Shown here: in pieces, positions 38,290 to 50,760 of the stretch
Layout of the letters: each line of letters opens with the position of its first letter
How positions within the stretch are numbered: the stretch's first letter is position 1
Origin: Lepeophtheirus salmonis
Taxonomy: Eukaryota > Arthropoda > Copepoda > Siphonostomatoida > Caligidae
Direction: 5' to 3'
Assembly: GCF_016086655.4 (NCBI RefSeq)
Contig: NC_052140.2
Coordinates: 17,856,001 to 17,920,000, forward strand
Length of the DNA: 64,000 nt
Translations under genes and position numbers: made by a program
Notes under the pieces: generated by a model
The model's input: the letters and a program-made list of their open reading frames with translations, nothing else
Told to the model about the DNA's origin: nothing
The model's database searches: none

Positions 38290-38545
38290 CATAAAATGTA
38301 GATCATTCGTTTGTATCATATGTTTCACTTAATTGATATTCATATTTACCAGGATAATCGCAAGTAGATCTGAAGTGCTTATAACTATGTGTCGTTGGCT
38401 TTGTTTACAAATATAATTGTGATGTACTTTATGACTAACTATCTTGTGACATAATTTTCTATATTTTGTTGGCATTGTATATTTAGAAATATTCAAAAAC
38501 ATTTTGTTACATTCATGAAAAACAATACAAATTAAAATAAGCTTT

Positions 38546-38712
38546 GAAATAGCCAAGTGACTTGATACGGCATGGCTATGTCATAATTTATTAAACTAAG
38601 ACGAATGAATTGATAACTGACAACCAAATATATATAGGGCATTTTTGGGTTAGCAAGGAAACGTTGTATGGTTGTAAAAAGAATGGAGCTAGACGAAACG
38701 CATGGCACCTGA
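38546..38712 (-). repeat. SINE-like repeat with palindromic tail
   Basis: Read on the minus strand: tRNA-like middle (TTGCTAACCC, then GTCAGTTATCAATTC at the B-box position), body TCGTCTTAGTTTAATAAATT, and a tail palindrome at 38546-38582 (GACATAGCC...GGCTATTTC). Homology between C and the inverted D unit ends about 10 bp from this element. Confidence 0.55.
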
Positions 38713-40499
38713 CACACTTAAATTTTATAGCAAAGTTCTACCAATTGTGTGTCGACCCTTTTACAGAATAACCCCCTACATATAATGATGAAACAGCTAT
38801 TGAGAGTCGTATTTAAGAAGTATTTCAATCCTCCAATTATTTACATCCCACGTTTAAATGGGGATTATACCTGTTCTGAGTTGTGATACATTTTTCTGAA
38901 TTTATCCTTCATGTCGTATTTATGAAAATTTTACAACTTTTTAATTTTTATATATATAAATGTTGTTTATGATCCTGTAGGTTCCTACCCCCAACTTGTG
39001 AACCGAGATGCTTGATTTTGGCGTCAAATACCAACAGCAAAATTGGTATTCCATTCCATTTGGTGCTTAGTACAGTGGTTCTGATCGTTTGAGTATCCGA
39101 AGTACAATTTGATTTTCTTCAAAATTAAAATAAGGATTATATTCTTATGTATCAATTAAAAAAATCAACTTTAATGAAATTTTTGAAATTCAAAAACATA
39201 ACTTCAAATTTTAAACTTTTGATTTTCTTCCATAATTTTTGGTAATTCTTTAATGACAAGTACATCTTGGCAAATACTTCATTACGTGTTTTACTCGTAA
39301 CCCATCACTAAAGTTGATCATTAATGGTGTCATTGTTTGAAATACTGATGTGATTATCAGCTGTCTGCTTTATTATGATTTTTGTGGGTATAACGAAAGT
39401 ATTTATGATCAAAATATATAATGAATATATACTACGTATCATTGACTTAGATATTTTTTATCCGTTACAGTAGATTTAAAAACGTCATATTCCATAAAAT
39501 TGTAATTCATTATGAACCATATTCTCAGAATAATAACTAATGAAACGACAAAGTAGAGTATTTCAAAATATATTTAAAGAGAAGGCTTAAATTAAATATA
39601 ATCTACATAATAAGAAATAAACCATCATATATTTATGTTAAATATACGAAATTAAACAATTGTAATCATATAACTGATAATAACAATAAATTATAAATAT
39701 AAAATATTGAAATAATAGATTGATCCGAATAATATTTTCTTGCTCATAATTTATAATCGGGGGATATCATTACCAACATCCTCCATTAATTAATAATGGT
39801 TCTTCAGGAAGGGGAAAATTTATCCGTGTTTTTCTACATAAATTCTTTTGAACGTAGGATGATTAGCAATGGAAAGGTTATATTACATGCAATAAGCATC
39901 TTTATGAGATCAAAGTTAAAGTCTAACTTGATGTATTCATCGTTAACTTGATTTTATAGATGAATATCCATACTCTTGATATGAGATGAGGATAATGAGT
40001 GGCGTGTAATTCTAGACAAGGTACTAAAGGCACATTTATATCGACAAATCCGACAAACCATCTATTTTTCATCTGTTAAGTATTTTCCAAATTTCTGGAC
40101 CTCCATTTTCAGATATACAGACAGAAGGGGACGTTATTTTCGGCATTTTATTCAGTTCTCTATCGACGATAAGCATCTAATATTATATTAATATTACATA
40201 ATAAAGGCGGGAATGATAACGTTCTTGATAGAAAAAAGAGGTATATTATTTAATCAATGATGCCATAAGTATATCTTCCCTTCTCCTCGCACGCCTTTGT
40301 ATTTTTACCAAAATTATCAACCTTATCCATCACCAATAACTAAATGTTTATGACGGTATCCATTAGCAAAATTGTATTAAATTTCTATATTTAAAGGGAT
40401 TTGCAGGTAAATTGGGACATTATTTAATAGGCTATAACTCCTGAAATATTTATTTTACAGAATTTTAGTAAAAGGAAAGTTTTTCATCCATCAATGGAG

Positions 40500-41320
40500 A
40501 AATGGATCATTCGATATGTCCACCGTTGACGGCAGACTTCGTCGAGGTGGATCAGAATGAGGAGCAGGCCGAAACGACGTGTGTGGAATTTCCTTGACCC
40601 TGTACTTTAAATCGATTTCTTGAGGTAAGCCAAACTGTTGTTGGGCCTTGAGAGGAATTTCTTCTTTAACTCCCCCAAAAAGAAATGGTCCATAAGGCTC
40701 AAATCGGGAGAGCTTTATTGTTGGTTTTCATCCACGTGTTGATTATGTCCTTCAGCACCTTGCAGTAATTGTCAGCGCCTCCCCACTCTTTTTGATTGAA
40801 GAAGATCGACAACATCACCGTCCGTAAGATCCGATGAACACTAGCGTCATGATTGAGACCGAAAACTTGGTTGTGTAGACCATGGGGACCTTCTCCTTCT
40901 TGTCAGCTAAGAAGCCGTTGTTTTAGCTGTTGTTCACCATTTTTACGGCCCACTTCTTTTCGTCGCTGAAGAATGTTACAAGACGGCGCTTATGATTGAG
41001 GAAATTCAATAATTTGCGCATCCTAGTCGACCAGACTTCCTTCATCTTCGATTTCAAGATGTGCTTCTTTAATTTTTTGTGGGAGATTAACTTTATGTCG
41101 ATCTTTACCACCTTCTGGACTGTCCGTGGGGTGACTCCGCTGTTTTTCTGCGGGTTCGCCTCAATCCATCGTTTGAAGCTCCCCAGACACATGGGATTCC
41201 TCTTCTTGTCGCTTCTTGCCTTGTGGAACTTCCGTTCAGACTGGCCGGTTAGCTTCCACTATTCGTAGATTCTGTAAACCTTCGACCTGGAGTACGATAG
41301 CTTCTAATTCTACGAAGACT
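40500..41320 (-). pseudogene. Mariner-like transposase relic (first family)
   Basis: The longest open piece (40923-41192) includes TPRTVQKVVK and TFFSDEKKW, the motif around the first catalytic aspartate. A stop follows. Further pieces read KVPMVYTTKFSVSIMTLVF and, frameshifted, the final DLSLMDHFFWGELKKK block (usual SPDLNPLD..WG). N-terminal sequence before about 41320 is poorly preserved. The same relic recurs at 62940-63765 with the same lesions, so it was dead before the segment duplicated. Confidence 0.65.
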
Positions 41321-41534
41321 CTTCAGTATTTTTGAAACTTAATTCAAATTTTAAATACCTAAAATACAATAATGCTCTAATATATTTCAATAAGAAATAT
41401 CTACACTGTGCATATCCAAATTTCTTTAAAATACGATGCTTAAAATTCAGGACTCATAAATTTTTATTATCTGGGAGAATAAATATGTACCATTCTTAAC
41501 TTGCAAATAAATGGATGCATTAGGAATTAATTAA

Positions 41535-42125
41535 CTTAATGTGTCCTCTTTAGTCTTTATAATAACCTCTAAGAAGTGACTGAATGTGTCAAAGGCATTG
41601 AGGATAATCTCTTCGGAATACAAGACCTACTCCATCACACTGCTAGCCTTGAGGGACTCCACATTCGGATGAGGAATAGCATTGTTATTGTCCTTTATAA
41701 CACCTCATCATAAATAGTCCAACTGGTTCAGGTACGGGGAGTTGTGAGGCCTCAAATACGTTATGGCATTCGTGCATAATTTATGGTTCTTGTAGGTTGT
41801 GTAGTGTGGTATACAGTGTTACTACTATATAAAGCCTATATAGGGGTTTCAGCTGAGGGAAGACAATGTACTCCAGGACCTTGAAGTAGGACTCAGTGGT
41901 AACTGACTCTCGCGACATAAAAAAAATACAACAGTATATTTTACCATGACCCGGGCCGGATGCCTTTTCCTGAAGATGCCCTGGACTTCTTTATTTGCTC
42001 TGCAAGCCAGCGATCGTTGTGGCGAACCTGGCCATCTATGATAATCTTCTTATCACTGATGATTTTTACGTTTGAGCCGTGCCCCTTTAAATATTTGGTG
42101 AGTGATTTTTGAGCGTAGAACAAAG
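41535..42125 (-). pseudogene. Mariner-like transposase relic (second family, ITmD37-like)
   Basis: The 41941-42123 piece reads VKIISDKKIIIDGQ and RHNDRWLAEQ, the motif around the first aspartate in ITmD37-type mariners with Glu-Lys altered to Lys-Lys. Then come ESYFKVLEYIVFPQLKPLY and, in other frames, the C-terminal PHPNVESLKAS block with NAFDTFSHFL. Several stops are present. A related fragment lies at 50480-50760. The element lies head to tail beside the first mariner relic; its copy in the E segment is cut by the window end. Confidence 0.6.
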
Positions 42126-43589
42126 TTTATTACTTGAATCAAGATATAAGAGTCTGAACTTTGCATCTGAAAACAAGTTAATCAGCTGATTAAAACACTT
42201 AACATGTAATATTCGAACAAATCTACAGGACAAATTTATTTCAACACCCTGTATACCAACAGTTTCAACACGACTGAAATATAACTTGATTGCTACGTAT
42301 AAAGTATATATCCTTAGGTATTTTAAAATGTACATCTAATAAGGTTTGTTATAATTATATCAAAGTACCTCAGTCGATTTTGGAAAACATCAATGATACG
42401 AGCGTTTTTTTTTAAACTGAATAAATTTCATTTAATAATGGTATAAACATAATCTGAAAACTTTGTTAAAATTAACAAATTAGTTTTATTTTCAAAATTT
42501 ACTAATTTTAGGCTGTTTTTTTTTTAATTTAGCTAAATAATTTATGAATTGTCTAATTTTTGAAAATAAATAAAATGTAATGTCACGTTTTCTTCACGTA
42601 TTAACATTATACTCAAGTACAACTATTAGTACATGTATATCATTTAAAGGTAAAACAATTCAATTAGAAAAAAAATAAAGAACTATACTTTTCAGAATTG
42701 ATGAAACTTTAAATATTTTACTTTCAATTTGCTTTATAGAGCAAAGTACCCATAAGAAGTTATAAAAAATAAAAACATGAAATTTTTTTGATCCGTTGTT
42801 TTGGAACTAACTTAGCACTTAGTACAATAATTCATAAAACAAACAGTTTTAACAGTTTAATGAAAGTTTGTCATTAAAAATTTTTACAGCTGTCTTTAAA
42901 GTTCGTACTAACTGAAAATTAGGCTAAAAAAAAGTTTTGTATCAGTCAAAAGATGTAATTTTTTTTTTGTTGGTTAAATTAATTTATTTATATTCTACAA
43001 TTCTAACAGTGTAAATAATGAATACACATAAAATAAAAGTAGATCATATAAATAAAAGGCCACCGGACAATTACGTTTAAAAAAAATAAAAAATAAAAAG
43101 GAACATTATAGTTCATATTTACTGACCTGATATAATATTCAAAAAAAATCTAAACATCAGCTAAGGTTAATAAAAAACGAAAATGTCTTCTTTTCATTGA
43201 TTTGATGAGATTAAAATATTGCACGGACCTCAAAGGAGCAAATCTGATGGTATTTCCGGCCAATGCCCACAACAAAGATGATGAAAGAAGGATTTTGATT
43301 CAAAGTGCTGAATATCGAGCAGCTGCGATTATCCTTATAGCTCTTAATTCTTCCAGTTATAGTTATTTTTTTAGTAATCTATGATTTAATATTTAATAAA
43401 GCAAACTCCACGGCTTTGTGACCAGGAGAAGTATTTTTATTTCTCTTATATCCTCAAAATAATATATTTGTCTTTATTAAGTTAGAAGAAAAATGTTCTC
43501 TCACACAAACGTTGAATTGGAAAAAATATTTGACAACTCTCAAAAATAGGCAATCAGCTAGAGCGTGGAGGGTAAAGTGGAACGTAGAA
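42126..43589. other. AT-rich, gene-free stretch
   Basis: Short frames such as 43202-43384 have no recognisable domain. Nothing else seen. Confidence 0.5.
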
Positions 43590-43710
43590 CAGCAGCTCTG
43601 TTGGTACGGCGTTACCTCGCTAACACAAAAATACCCTATATATTTTGTTGTCAGCTATCGATTCTCACGTCTTAGTTGAATAAATGTTGAAATAGCCATG
43701 ACGTATCAAG
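43590..43710 (+). repeat. SINE-like repeat, best-preserved tRNA-like head
   Basis: An A-box-like AGCTCTGTTGGTACGG is followed by TTACCTCGCTAACAC (anticodon-arm-like) and AGCTATCGATTC at the B-box position. Then come the body CACGTCTTAGTTGAATAAA and a half tail GAAATAGCCATGACG starting at 43689. It does not fold as an intact tRNA. Confidence 0.5.
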
Positions 43711-44354
43711 TTTAATAATTGATAGTCCTTATGCTCCTTATGCAAGACCAAGAATACAATTTCATACTGATCCATCCTCAGAAATACATATGAAGACCAT
43801 TTAATTATTTATCAAATAACTATTGTACTATTGTATTACAGTTTCGAATAAAATACTATGATGGATTTTAATTATTATTAGTAAATATATATTTATAACT
43901 CATTTGAAAAATTATTGAGAAGTAATATGACAGTTTATTTATTAAGTTTACATATCAGAGATAAATAGTAATTGGTGTGATGATATTATTTGACAAGCCA
44001 CAACATTGCCCCGAGGAGTATATTTTACCAGGATTTGAGAAATAAAATTCTTCTTAGACTCAATTTTTTAAGAAAATCTTGCAATTTTGTTTTACCAAGA
44101 TACAAATTTGAATTTGTATTGTTTTTCATGAAGGTAACGAAATGTTTTTGAATATTTCAAAATATACAATGTCAACAAAATATAGAAAATTATGTCACAA
44201 GATAGTTAGTCATAAAATGCATCGCAATTATATCTGTAAACAAAGCCAACGACACATAGTTATAAGCACTTCAGATCTACTTGCGATTATCCTGGTAAAT
44301 ATGAATATCAATTAAGTGAAACATATGATAAAAACGAATGATCCACATTTTATG

Positions 44355-44360
44355 TATAAA
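44355..44360 (+). promoter_or_regulatory. TATA box of astacin D
   Basis: TATAAATACG lies 41-46 bp before the ATG at 44401. Confidence 0.6.
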
Positions 44361-44400
44361 TACGTGTGTCTTGCTCTTCAATTTACCAATAATTTGTAAG

Positions 44401-46621
44401 ATGTGGTACAAGTACATTGTTTTATTTCTTTTCACAACATTTGAAGGGACATATTCTGGTAGATTCATTTTGTGTTAGTCAAAATCTTCATCAAGTAATC
44501 AATATCTTTTTTAAATAGAACTGAGCCATGCTCGATGTCGAATCATCCATGATAAGTATAGCTACAAGGGAATTGGATCAAGAAATCTTTTAGGAGGAAA
44601 GGTGTGGCCCAACAATACAGTTCCCTATACATTAGCTCAAGGATTCAGTAAGGCGGATTTGAGTTTAATCCAATCTGCTATGGATGAAATAGAAAATAAA
44701 ACATGTGTGCGATGGGTTCCTAGGAATGGAGAGAAAAATTATGTATACATTAAGAACAATGAGAGAGGATGTTTTGCTGTCCTTGGTTACAATCAATATA
44801 GATGAATGCATGTATTAAATTTGCAAAGAAGCAATGGATTCTCTTCTTGCATGGTAAGTAGAAAAATTAGAAAATGTTATGTTGGAGAATCTAATGATTT
44901 TTTAAGAACCTAATAATTATTCTTAAAACTGACAACATAGTTATAAATAGAAGGATCTTATTTATTTTAATATTACTCTGGAGCCCTGGAGTAAAGATCC
45001 TATCCACTCTGATTCATTCTAATTTATAAATCTTATATCGTCGTTACCACCATACAATAAAAAGTTTTATTTTCCTTTAGGTCTCAGGAATTGTACAACA
45101 CGAAATGCTCCATATTCTAGGATATGCTCATGAGCAAACACGACCTGACCGAGATAGTTATGTCAAAATACATTGGGATAGGATTCAGAGAGATTCTTTA
45201 AACAATTTTTTTAAAAACATATATGATAATGCCACTGTCACACCACCCAAATGCCAACCCTGGTCAAATGCAACAACTTTTGATGATTGTTATTCAGGTT
45301 TTACTATAGACACTTTTGGGTATGCTTACGATTATGGATCTGTGATGCATTATGGATTGGCTGAGTGAGTAGCTAAATAATGCATCAATTCCTTCTATGT
45401 TTATATAATTTTAAAATAGTTTTCAAACGTCCGATAATAATACAATGGATGCACTAAGATTTGTACCATCTGGAATTCAAATTGGTCAAAGAAATGGAAT
45501 GACGGAATTAGATGCATTAAAAGTTAAAGCAAAATATAAATGCGATCAACTGTCAACTCTTTCTACTACTCCCCCGACACAGGTTACAACAAAAGGTTCA
45601 AAGAATAGTACGTATAAAAATATAAGAATGATAGGGATGGGCTTTATATATTTTTTCGGAACCGGATAATTACAGATAATTGAACTTAGGATTCATGGGT
45701 AGAATCGGGTATTTTAAAAATCATAAGTAAGGTATTTCTTCATAAGAATATTACATTCACTTATGCACATATTTGCTTAATGTACATAAATTGAATATCT
45801 AATTGTAAATTTCTTGTTTCAGTTTGTAAAGACAAATGGCCATATTGTGACTCAATGAAAAAATATTGTTTCTCTGAATATACTGGTGGGAACTGTCCAC
45901 AAACATGTAATAAGTGTCCAGAAGACATTAGTACCACAACAACAAGTAATACGTTTAGACTTTTTTATATTTTATATGTTTTCTAATCATGAAGGAAATA
46001 ATACTCGAAAATATTTAGAGAATAAAAAAGCATATATTCAGGTAGCATCTTCAAAAAGACTCTTCCATTATTTTATTCATGAAAATAGTTAATTAATGAA
46101 AGAGGTTCTATGGGTTTTTTTTCTTTTTAAGTTTATCCGTCAGGCACCAACTTTTTTGTGTAATACGTGGGTATTTTTTTAATATATATTACGGGTTCTA
46201 ATGTATAGAATGGATAATAACCAAATCCATCTCGAATGGATTATCATAATAAATTAAACATCTAAATGTAAATTTCTCGTTTCAGTTTGTAAAGATAAAT
46301 TGCCATATTGTGACATTTTGAAGGAATGGTGTTTTTCTGAATATACAAGTGAAAACTGTCCACAGACATGTAAAAAGTGTCCAGAAGACATTAATACCAC
46401 AACAACAACTTCCACCACGGCTATTACAACCACTTCAGGCAATTATTAGTTAAACTTTGCAACATGATCAAAAATGTCAAATGTCTTATATTTCAGATTG
46501 CTTTGACAAATACGAAACGTGCGGTAAATATTTATCTCATTGTTCCGATAAGATTATGACAGACAATTGTCCAAGCTCATGTAAGTTGTGCCCTGCACAA
46601 GAAAAAACCACAATACCATAA
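44401..46621 (+). pseudogene. Astacin D: astacin with three ShK domains, nonsense mutation in exon 2
   Basis: Seven exons: 44401-44458, 44519-44853, 45081-45364, 45420-45607, 45823-45945, 46286-46438, 46497-46621. Their lengths sum to 422 codons including the stop, with phases agreeing throughout. Signal peptide is MWYKYIVLFLFTTFEGTYS. The zinc site HEMLHILGYAHE, Met-turn SVMHY and three six-cysteine ShK modules are all present. One codon breaks it: TGA at 44803-44805 (residue 115) where C and E have CGA. This is the typical outcome of a CpG transition and lies upstream of the zinc site. No homopolymer is involved, so a sequencing error is less likely than in C or E. The intron after exon 6 starts GC (CAG|GCAATT). 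Confidence 0.83.
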
Positions 46622-46707
46622 AAATTAACAACTTAAAAGCCTGACACAAGTAATGAGCCTAGAATTTTCAATGTATAATATATATTATTAACAATTTACT
46701 TCTGTTT

Positions 46708-46713
46708 AATAAA
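46708..46713 (+). terminator. Poly(A) signal of astacin D
   Basis: AATAAA lies 87 bp after the stop; the same signal occurs on the minus strand at 35935-35940 (C) and 57779-57784 (E). Confidence 0.5.
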
Positions 46714-47208
46714 TTATTTATTAAAACCAAATGCTAATTTTGTTTAAGATTGAAAACAACAAAATCTACATTTCCAATCGTTTTGAAAATAAGGATGATT
46801 AATTTTCAATTAAAATGATTATATATTTATGGTTTAAATATAAAAAAATATTTATTATTAACTTATTCTATCTGTTTCAATTTGTATATAAAGTAAAACT
46901 AATATTCAAATAAATTTAATAAATTATGAAAATAATACATCAAAAATATTAGTTAAAAAATTATTAGTGAACTGGATAAAAAATAGATTCCAAAAATTAA
47001 ACGTAATAATATACAAAATTTATATTTTCTTCACAATATTTATAAAATTCCATAGGAGTTAAAATTGGTTGGGAGTTATTTCCTTCTGAACAATGATGTA
47101 GACTTGCTTTACTCACTTAACGTTGAACTGTATCTCCTAAACCATCACATGGTGTTTTTCCATGACTTGCAGCAAAAATTCCTTTATTTCTCAAAAATAA
47201 TAAATTTT

Positions 47209-47375
47209 GAAATAGCCCTTACGTATCAAATAACTTGAGACGTCATGGCTATTTCATAATTTATTATACTAAGACGAAGGAATCCATAGCTGACAAAAAA
47301 TATATTTAGGGCATTTTTGAGTTAGCAAGGTTAGGCCTTACCAATTGAGCAAATGGAGCTAGACGAAATGCGTCT
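47209..47375 (-). repeat. SINE-like repeat with full palindromic tail
   Basis: On the minus strand: A-box-like TTGCTCAATTGGTAAGG, TTGCTAACTC, GTCAGCTATGGATTCC, body TCGTCTTAGTATAATAAATT, then the palindrome at 47209-47255. The palindrome extends outward into matching TAATAAATT arms, giving about 69 bp in total (47198-47266). Confidence 0.6.
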
Positions 47376-47519
47376 CAATAATGGGAAATAAGAGTCAAGA
47401 CTCCAATATTAGATCTATTTCCACAAAAAAAAAAAAAACATGTAATCTATTATGGAAGCAAATGGTACAGTTATTATAGCAAGAAGAAGAGATCTCCGAT
47501 TTAATCAATGAAGACAAAC

Positions 47520-47850
47520 GATGTCAGGATCCATTGACATCCAGTGATTCATTACTGCATGTCAAGATCTTCTATCTTAAACCCTTTTTGTATTTAAAGA
47601 AATTATGTTATTGATGCCCATATTCAATTTAAGTTCCTTGGAAGTTTAATTAGGTCAGAATTCCACTATTTTGGTCAGTATTTTTTCTACGGAAGATTGG
47701 TTTTACAATGTAAAAAAAAAAAAAAAAGGAGCGGTCGACCAACTATCAAGAAGCAACAGACTCAAAGTTCTTTGAGTTATTTATCATTCTTAGTTTCGTT
47801 CTATAAATAAATCCAAAAAATATTTGAGGTGAATACGGGTTTATTTTTAG
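47520..47850. repeat. Inverted match to 55915-56240
   Basis: 'acatccagtgattc', a stretch ending 'agtttcgttctataaata' and a poly-A variant match the reverse complement of 55915-56240. Copy C lacks this stretch, so D and E share sequence that C lost or never had. Confidence 0.65.
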
Positions 47851-47929
47851 AGAACCTTCAGTTTTATTGAGTAAGAGTGTGTTTTTAGTTCTCCAACCTT
47901 TCATTAAAATTTAGGGATTTAGTGAATAG

Positions 47930-49650
47930 ATCTATCACGTGACTCGATCCTGCTAGCTTTATACCAAATCCACCAAATTTTTAAACAGGTCCTCGACTGC
48001 ATCAAGTAATTTGTTCACTTTCCCTCCATTAACTGATATAGATGATATTTTAGTATATAATCATGCCCGTTCAGGATTAAAAAAGCTTCCTTGGTAGGAG
48101 CTTTTTAACAGCTTTTGGTATTTGTTCCTGTGTAATAGAATCGAACGCTTTAGAGAAGTCGATTGCAATTACAGCTCTAAATTTTGTCTTTCTGCGACCG
48201 AGTAAATACAAGTAAATATTCAAGACATTATATATTTTCCTTTCTTTAAAAACTGATGAACCCAAATCCTTTTATTTGAACTATTTGTTCATATAAACCT
48301 AGACAGAATTTTTTCCATTGTTTTACCAAATGGGTCTCCAGTGGCTAAAATTGGAAACATTTCTTCAGAATTTGTGTTATTACTTCCAGACATTGAAAGG
48401 CATCTTACTATCTTTATTGTTTTTTGAGCATACTTTGCCAATAATACCTGAAGCTTTACTATCTTTATATTTTTTGAGTAATATTCTCCTTAATAAACAC
48501 TTTTTGTATATGATTCTGCGCCATTTTTCGACTTTTTGAAAAAGAAGTCTTCCAGACCCAACAATCGCCTAGAATTCAGAATGGAAGTAGCTTATAATAT
48601 CTTAAGGTTTAATTTCTATGGGATGTGTTGTTTCCTACAATAACTTTGGCTTCCTTTTTTGCTTCCACAAACTCTGTCACTCGAAAAAAATTAATTGAGT
48701 CTTCCATAATCGAACATGCAAAAATTGAATTTCTATCTATTTGAGGTTGGTTAATCTTGGAATTCCTTCGTTTTCATTAAGATAGGCGATCAATATAAGT
48801 GGTATAGAATTATCCACGTCACATAAAATAGAACACCAACGTTGACGAATTTTGTGCCACTCGCTAATAATAGAATATTCTTTTCTGCAGGATGTTACTT
48901 TAATTTTTTTTTTCATTTATTAAAATCAAGACACCTCTTCTTAAACCATTACCCGTAAAAATTGAAAGAAATTCGTCGGTAGAACTTTTTCTACATGTAG
49001 AGGACCAATGATAAAATTTGTTTCTTTAATGCATGTCTTTCTCTCCGGTACCTTTGACCCCTGACGTTGACGGAGATTTTTTTTTAATGGATAAGTTCAT
49101 TTTCATTGATAATTTTTTTTCTGTTTTCTTTTCAATGAACATTGTGAGCAAGTTCGATATCCTAAAATAAGATGCACCAACCAGTCCATGTTTGATTCAT
49201 TTGCATTGCTTTGTCCATTTTTCTTAGATATATTATCAGATTCAATATAAATTGTTTCCCCCACGGAGGACATTTTTTTTATGCGATCTTTGCACGCTGA
49301 TATACTTTTTTTTTCTCCAGCAATTTCTTCCTTAACCGTTGCTCTCAACCATAGGAAGTTCTGGTGTAAGACGATCAGCGATTGTCATTTTAAGAGCCTG
49401 TTCATATTTGTAAGTTTTCAATCTTTTTTCAGTAGAATATTGTTTCGTATACCCAAAATTGAAGCATTTTTGACATTGAAGTTTGACTCCAGAAAATATG
49501 GTTTTTATTCAGATGTATCATTTACATTCTTTACATTTAACTTTTTTTTTCTTTAAGATCAACGATCATTCTTCTGACATTAAAAGGGAATCTGGTATAA
49601 AAGCAGGCTTGAGACTTTTCCCAAATCTCAGTTTAGATCCAGCTGGATTG
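47930..49650 (-). pseudogene. Second degenerate non-LTR retrotransposon
   Basis: The minus strand from about 49560 downward gives a knuckle-like CQKCFNFGYTKQYS and IADRLTPEL. An acidic/basic stretch follows (49103-49348). Near 48.1-48.5 kb are RT fragments: SSNKRIWVHQFL and AVIAIDFSKAFDSI (48077-48265, RT motif A with the catalytic aspartate). The layout, gag-like ORF1 then RT, suggests a jockey/I-type LINE. The YADD box and the endonuclease are not clearly readable, and stops are frequent. Confidence 0.5.
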
Positions 49651-50479
49651 TGTTCAATAAATTCATAATTCACAGCAATATCATACCCATCAATATGCTA
49701 AATATTATCCTCTTTATTGGGTAAACTTTCTTTATGTTCCATTAAGAGAACAAACGTGTCCTATTTAAAAACTAATTCCCAGGATTACTCGAATGCAGTA
49801 TTGTTATGAAAGGAATTACATATTTTCAGAACATTTGCATATCCTTTGCCATTTGTTTTTGACTTTGAAGTCTCATCTGAGATATTTTCGGCAGGTTATA
49901 GAAATTGTATCATTGCAAATGTTCCGTTTAATTTTTCTCGTATATTACTCATATACAACTCTTTAGATAAAGAGAGAATGAGAGAAGAATAACAAAAAGG
50001 AACAATCCCTAGATATGATTTAAATCCACTAAAGTGGAACACCATTATACAAAAATCCTAAATAACGGCGATAATGGAGTCTCCTGGCACTTAAAACTTT
50101 TTAGATGTATAAATCAAAATTATTATTAAACAACAAAAGAAAAAGTGTACACGTTATACATAAACATAAGTCACGGCTGTGGGAGTTGCTGACTGAGTCA
50201 AATCCAAAAAAAGGAGAACTTTCCTATTGCGTTTCTTTAATTTATTAAAGAGGATGTTAGATCATTCCAGCCTCTTTTGTCTGTGTAAAGTCCTGAGCTT
50301 TTGTGACAGCCCAAGACTTGAGGCCCAAATCCTCCTTAAAGATGAAACCGGATAGCCATTTTGTGGACCCTGGGATACCTGGCCGTTTGGTGGATGTTAT
50401 AACTTTATAATTGTTTGTATACGCACAATAGATTCAAAAGTGCGTGGTCCAAATGATCACTTGTTTTTAGATGAATTTT
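49651..50479. other. Gene-free stretch
   Basis: Nothing recognised. Confidence 0.45.
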
Positions 50480-50760
50480 TCTATTCTAGTATGTATAACT
50501 TTCATGTCATAGAAAGTTTATTCCATCATACTGCTACCCTTGGAGATTCCACATTCGGATGAGGTATGACATTGGTCTTGTCTTTAGTGAAACTCATCAA
50601 AAATAGTCCAACTGGTTCAGGTACTGGGGAGTTGTGGGGCCTGAAATAGAATATGTTTTTGGTGCATAATTTATGCTTTTTGTAGGTTATGTAGGGTTGT
50701 ATACAGTGTTGCTGCTATATAAAGCCTATATAGGGGTATATTCTTCGCTCCACTAAGTAT
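50480..50760 (-). pseudogene. Mariner-like C-terminal fragment
   Basis: Strongly similar to 41620-41850: the same PHPNVES block, 'ccaactggttcaggta' and 'tatataaagcctatatagggg' phrases. Frameshifted, with no N-terminal part. Confidence 0.6.

Larger units (their letters stand above)
33612..42130. repeat. Large direct segmental duplication, copy C
   Basis: Nearly identical to 53636-64000 in the same orientation, apart from several indels. The partner has about 1.3 kb extra at 53950-55241, about 0.54 kb at 55661-56199 and about 0.64 kb at 60760-61404. The match starts near 'gaagatagatgtagatat'. The partner's end coincides with the window end (64000 aligns near 41558), so the full length of the repeat is unknown. 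It carries astacin C, a SINE-like repeat and two mariner relics. 33612-35374 and 38713-40499 hold no gene I can recognise. Confidence 0.9.
44110..47255. repeat. Inverted copy of the astacin unit (D)
   Basis: This segment is the reverse complement of about 35375-38540 with a few percent difference, more than between C and E. One end lies at about 44110, where C continues towards its SINE-like element; the other is exactly the palindrome at 47209-47255. Confidence 0.9.

Noticed and set aside
40996..41268. Plus-strand open frame of 90 codons
   Set aside because: Antisense of the mariner transposase relic.
43590..43710. Functional tRNA gene
   Set aside because: A- and B-box-like strings are present but the acceptor and T stems do not pair; a SINE-like repeat fits better.
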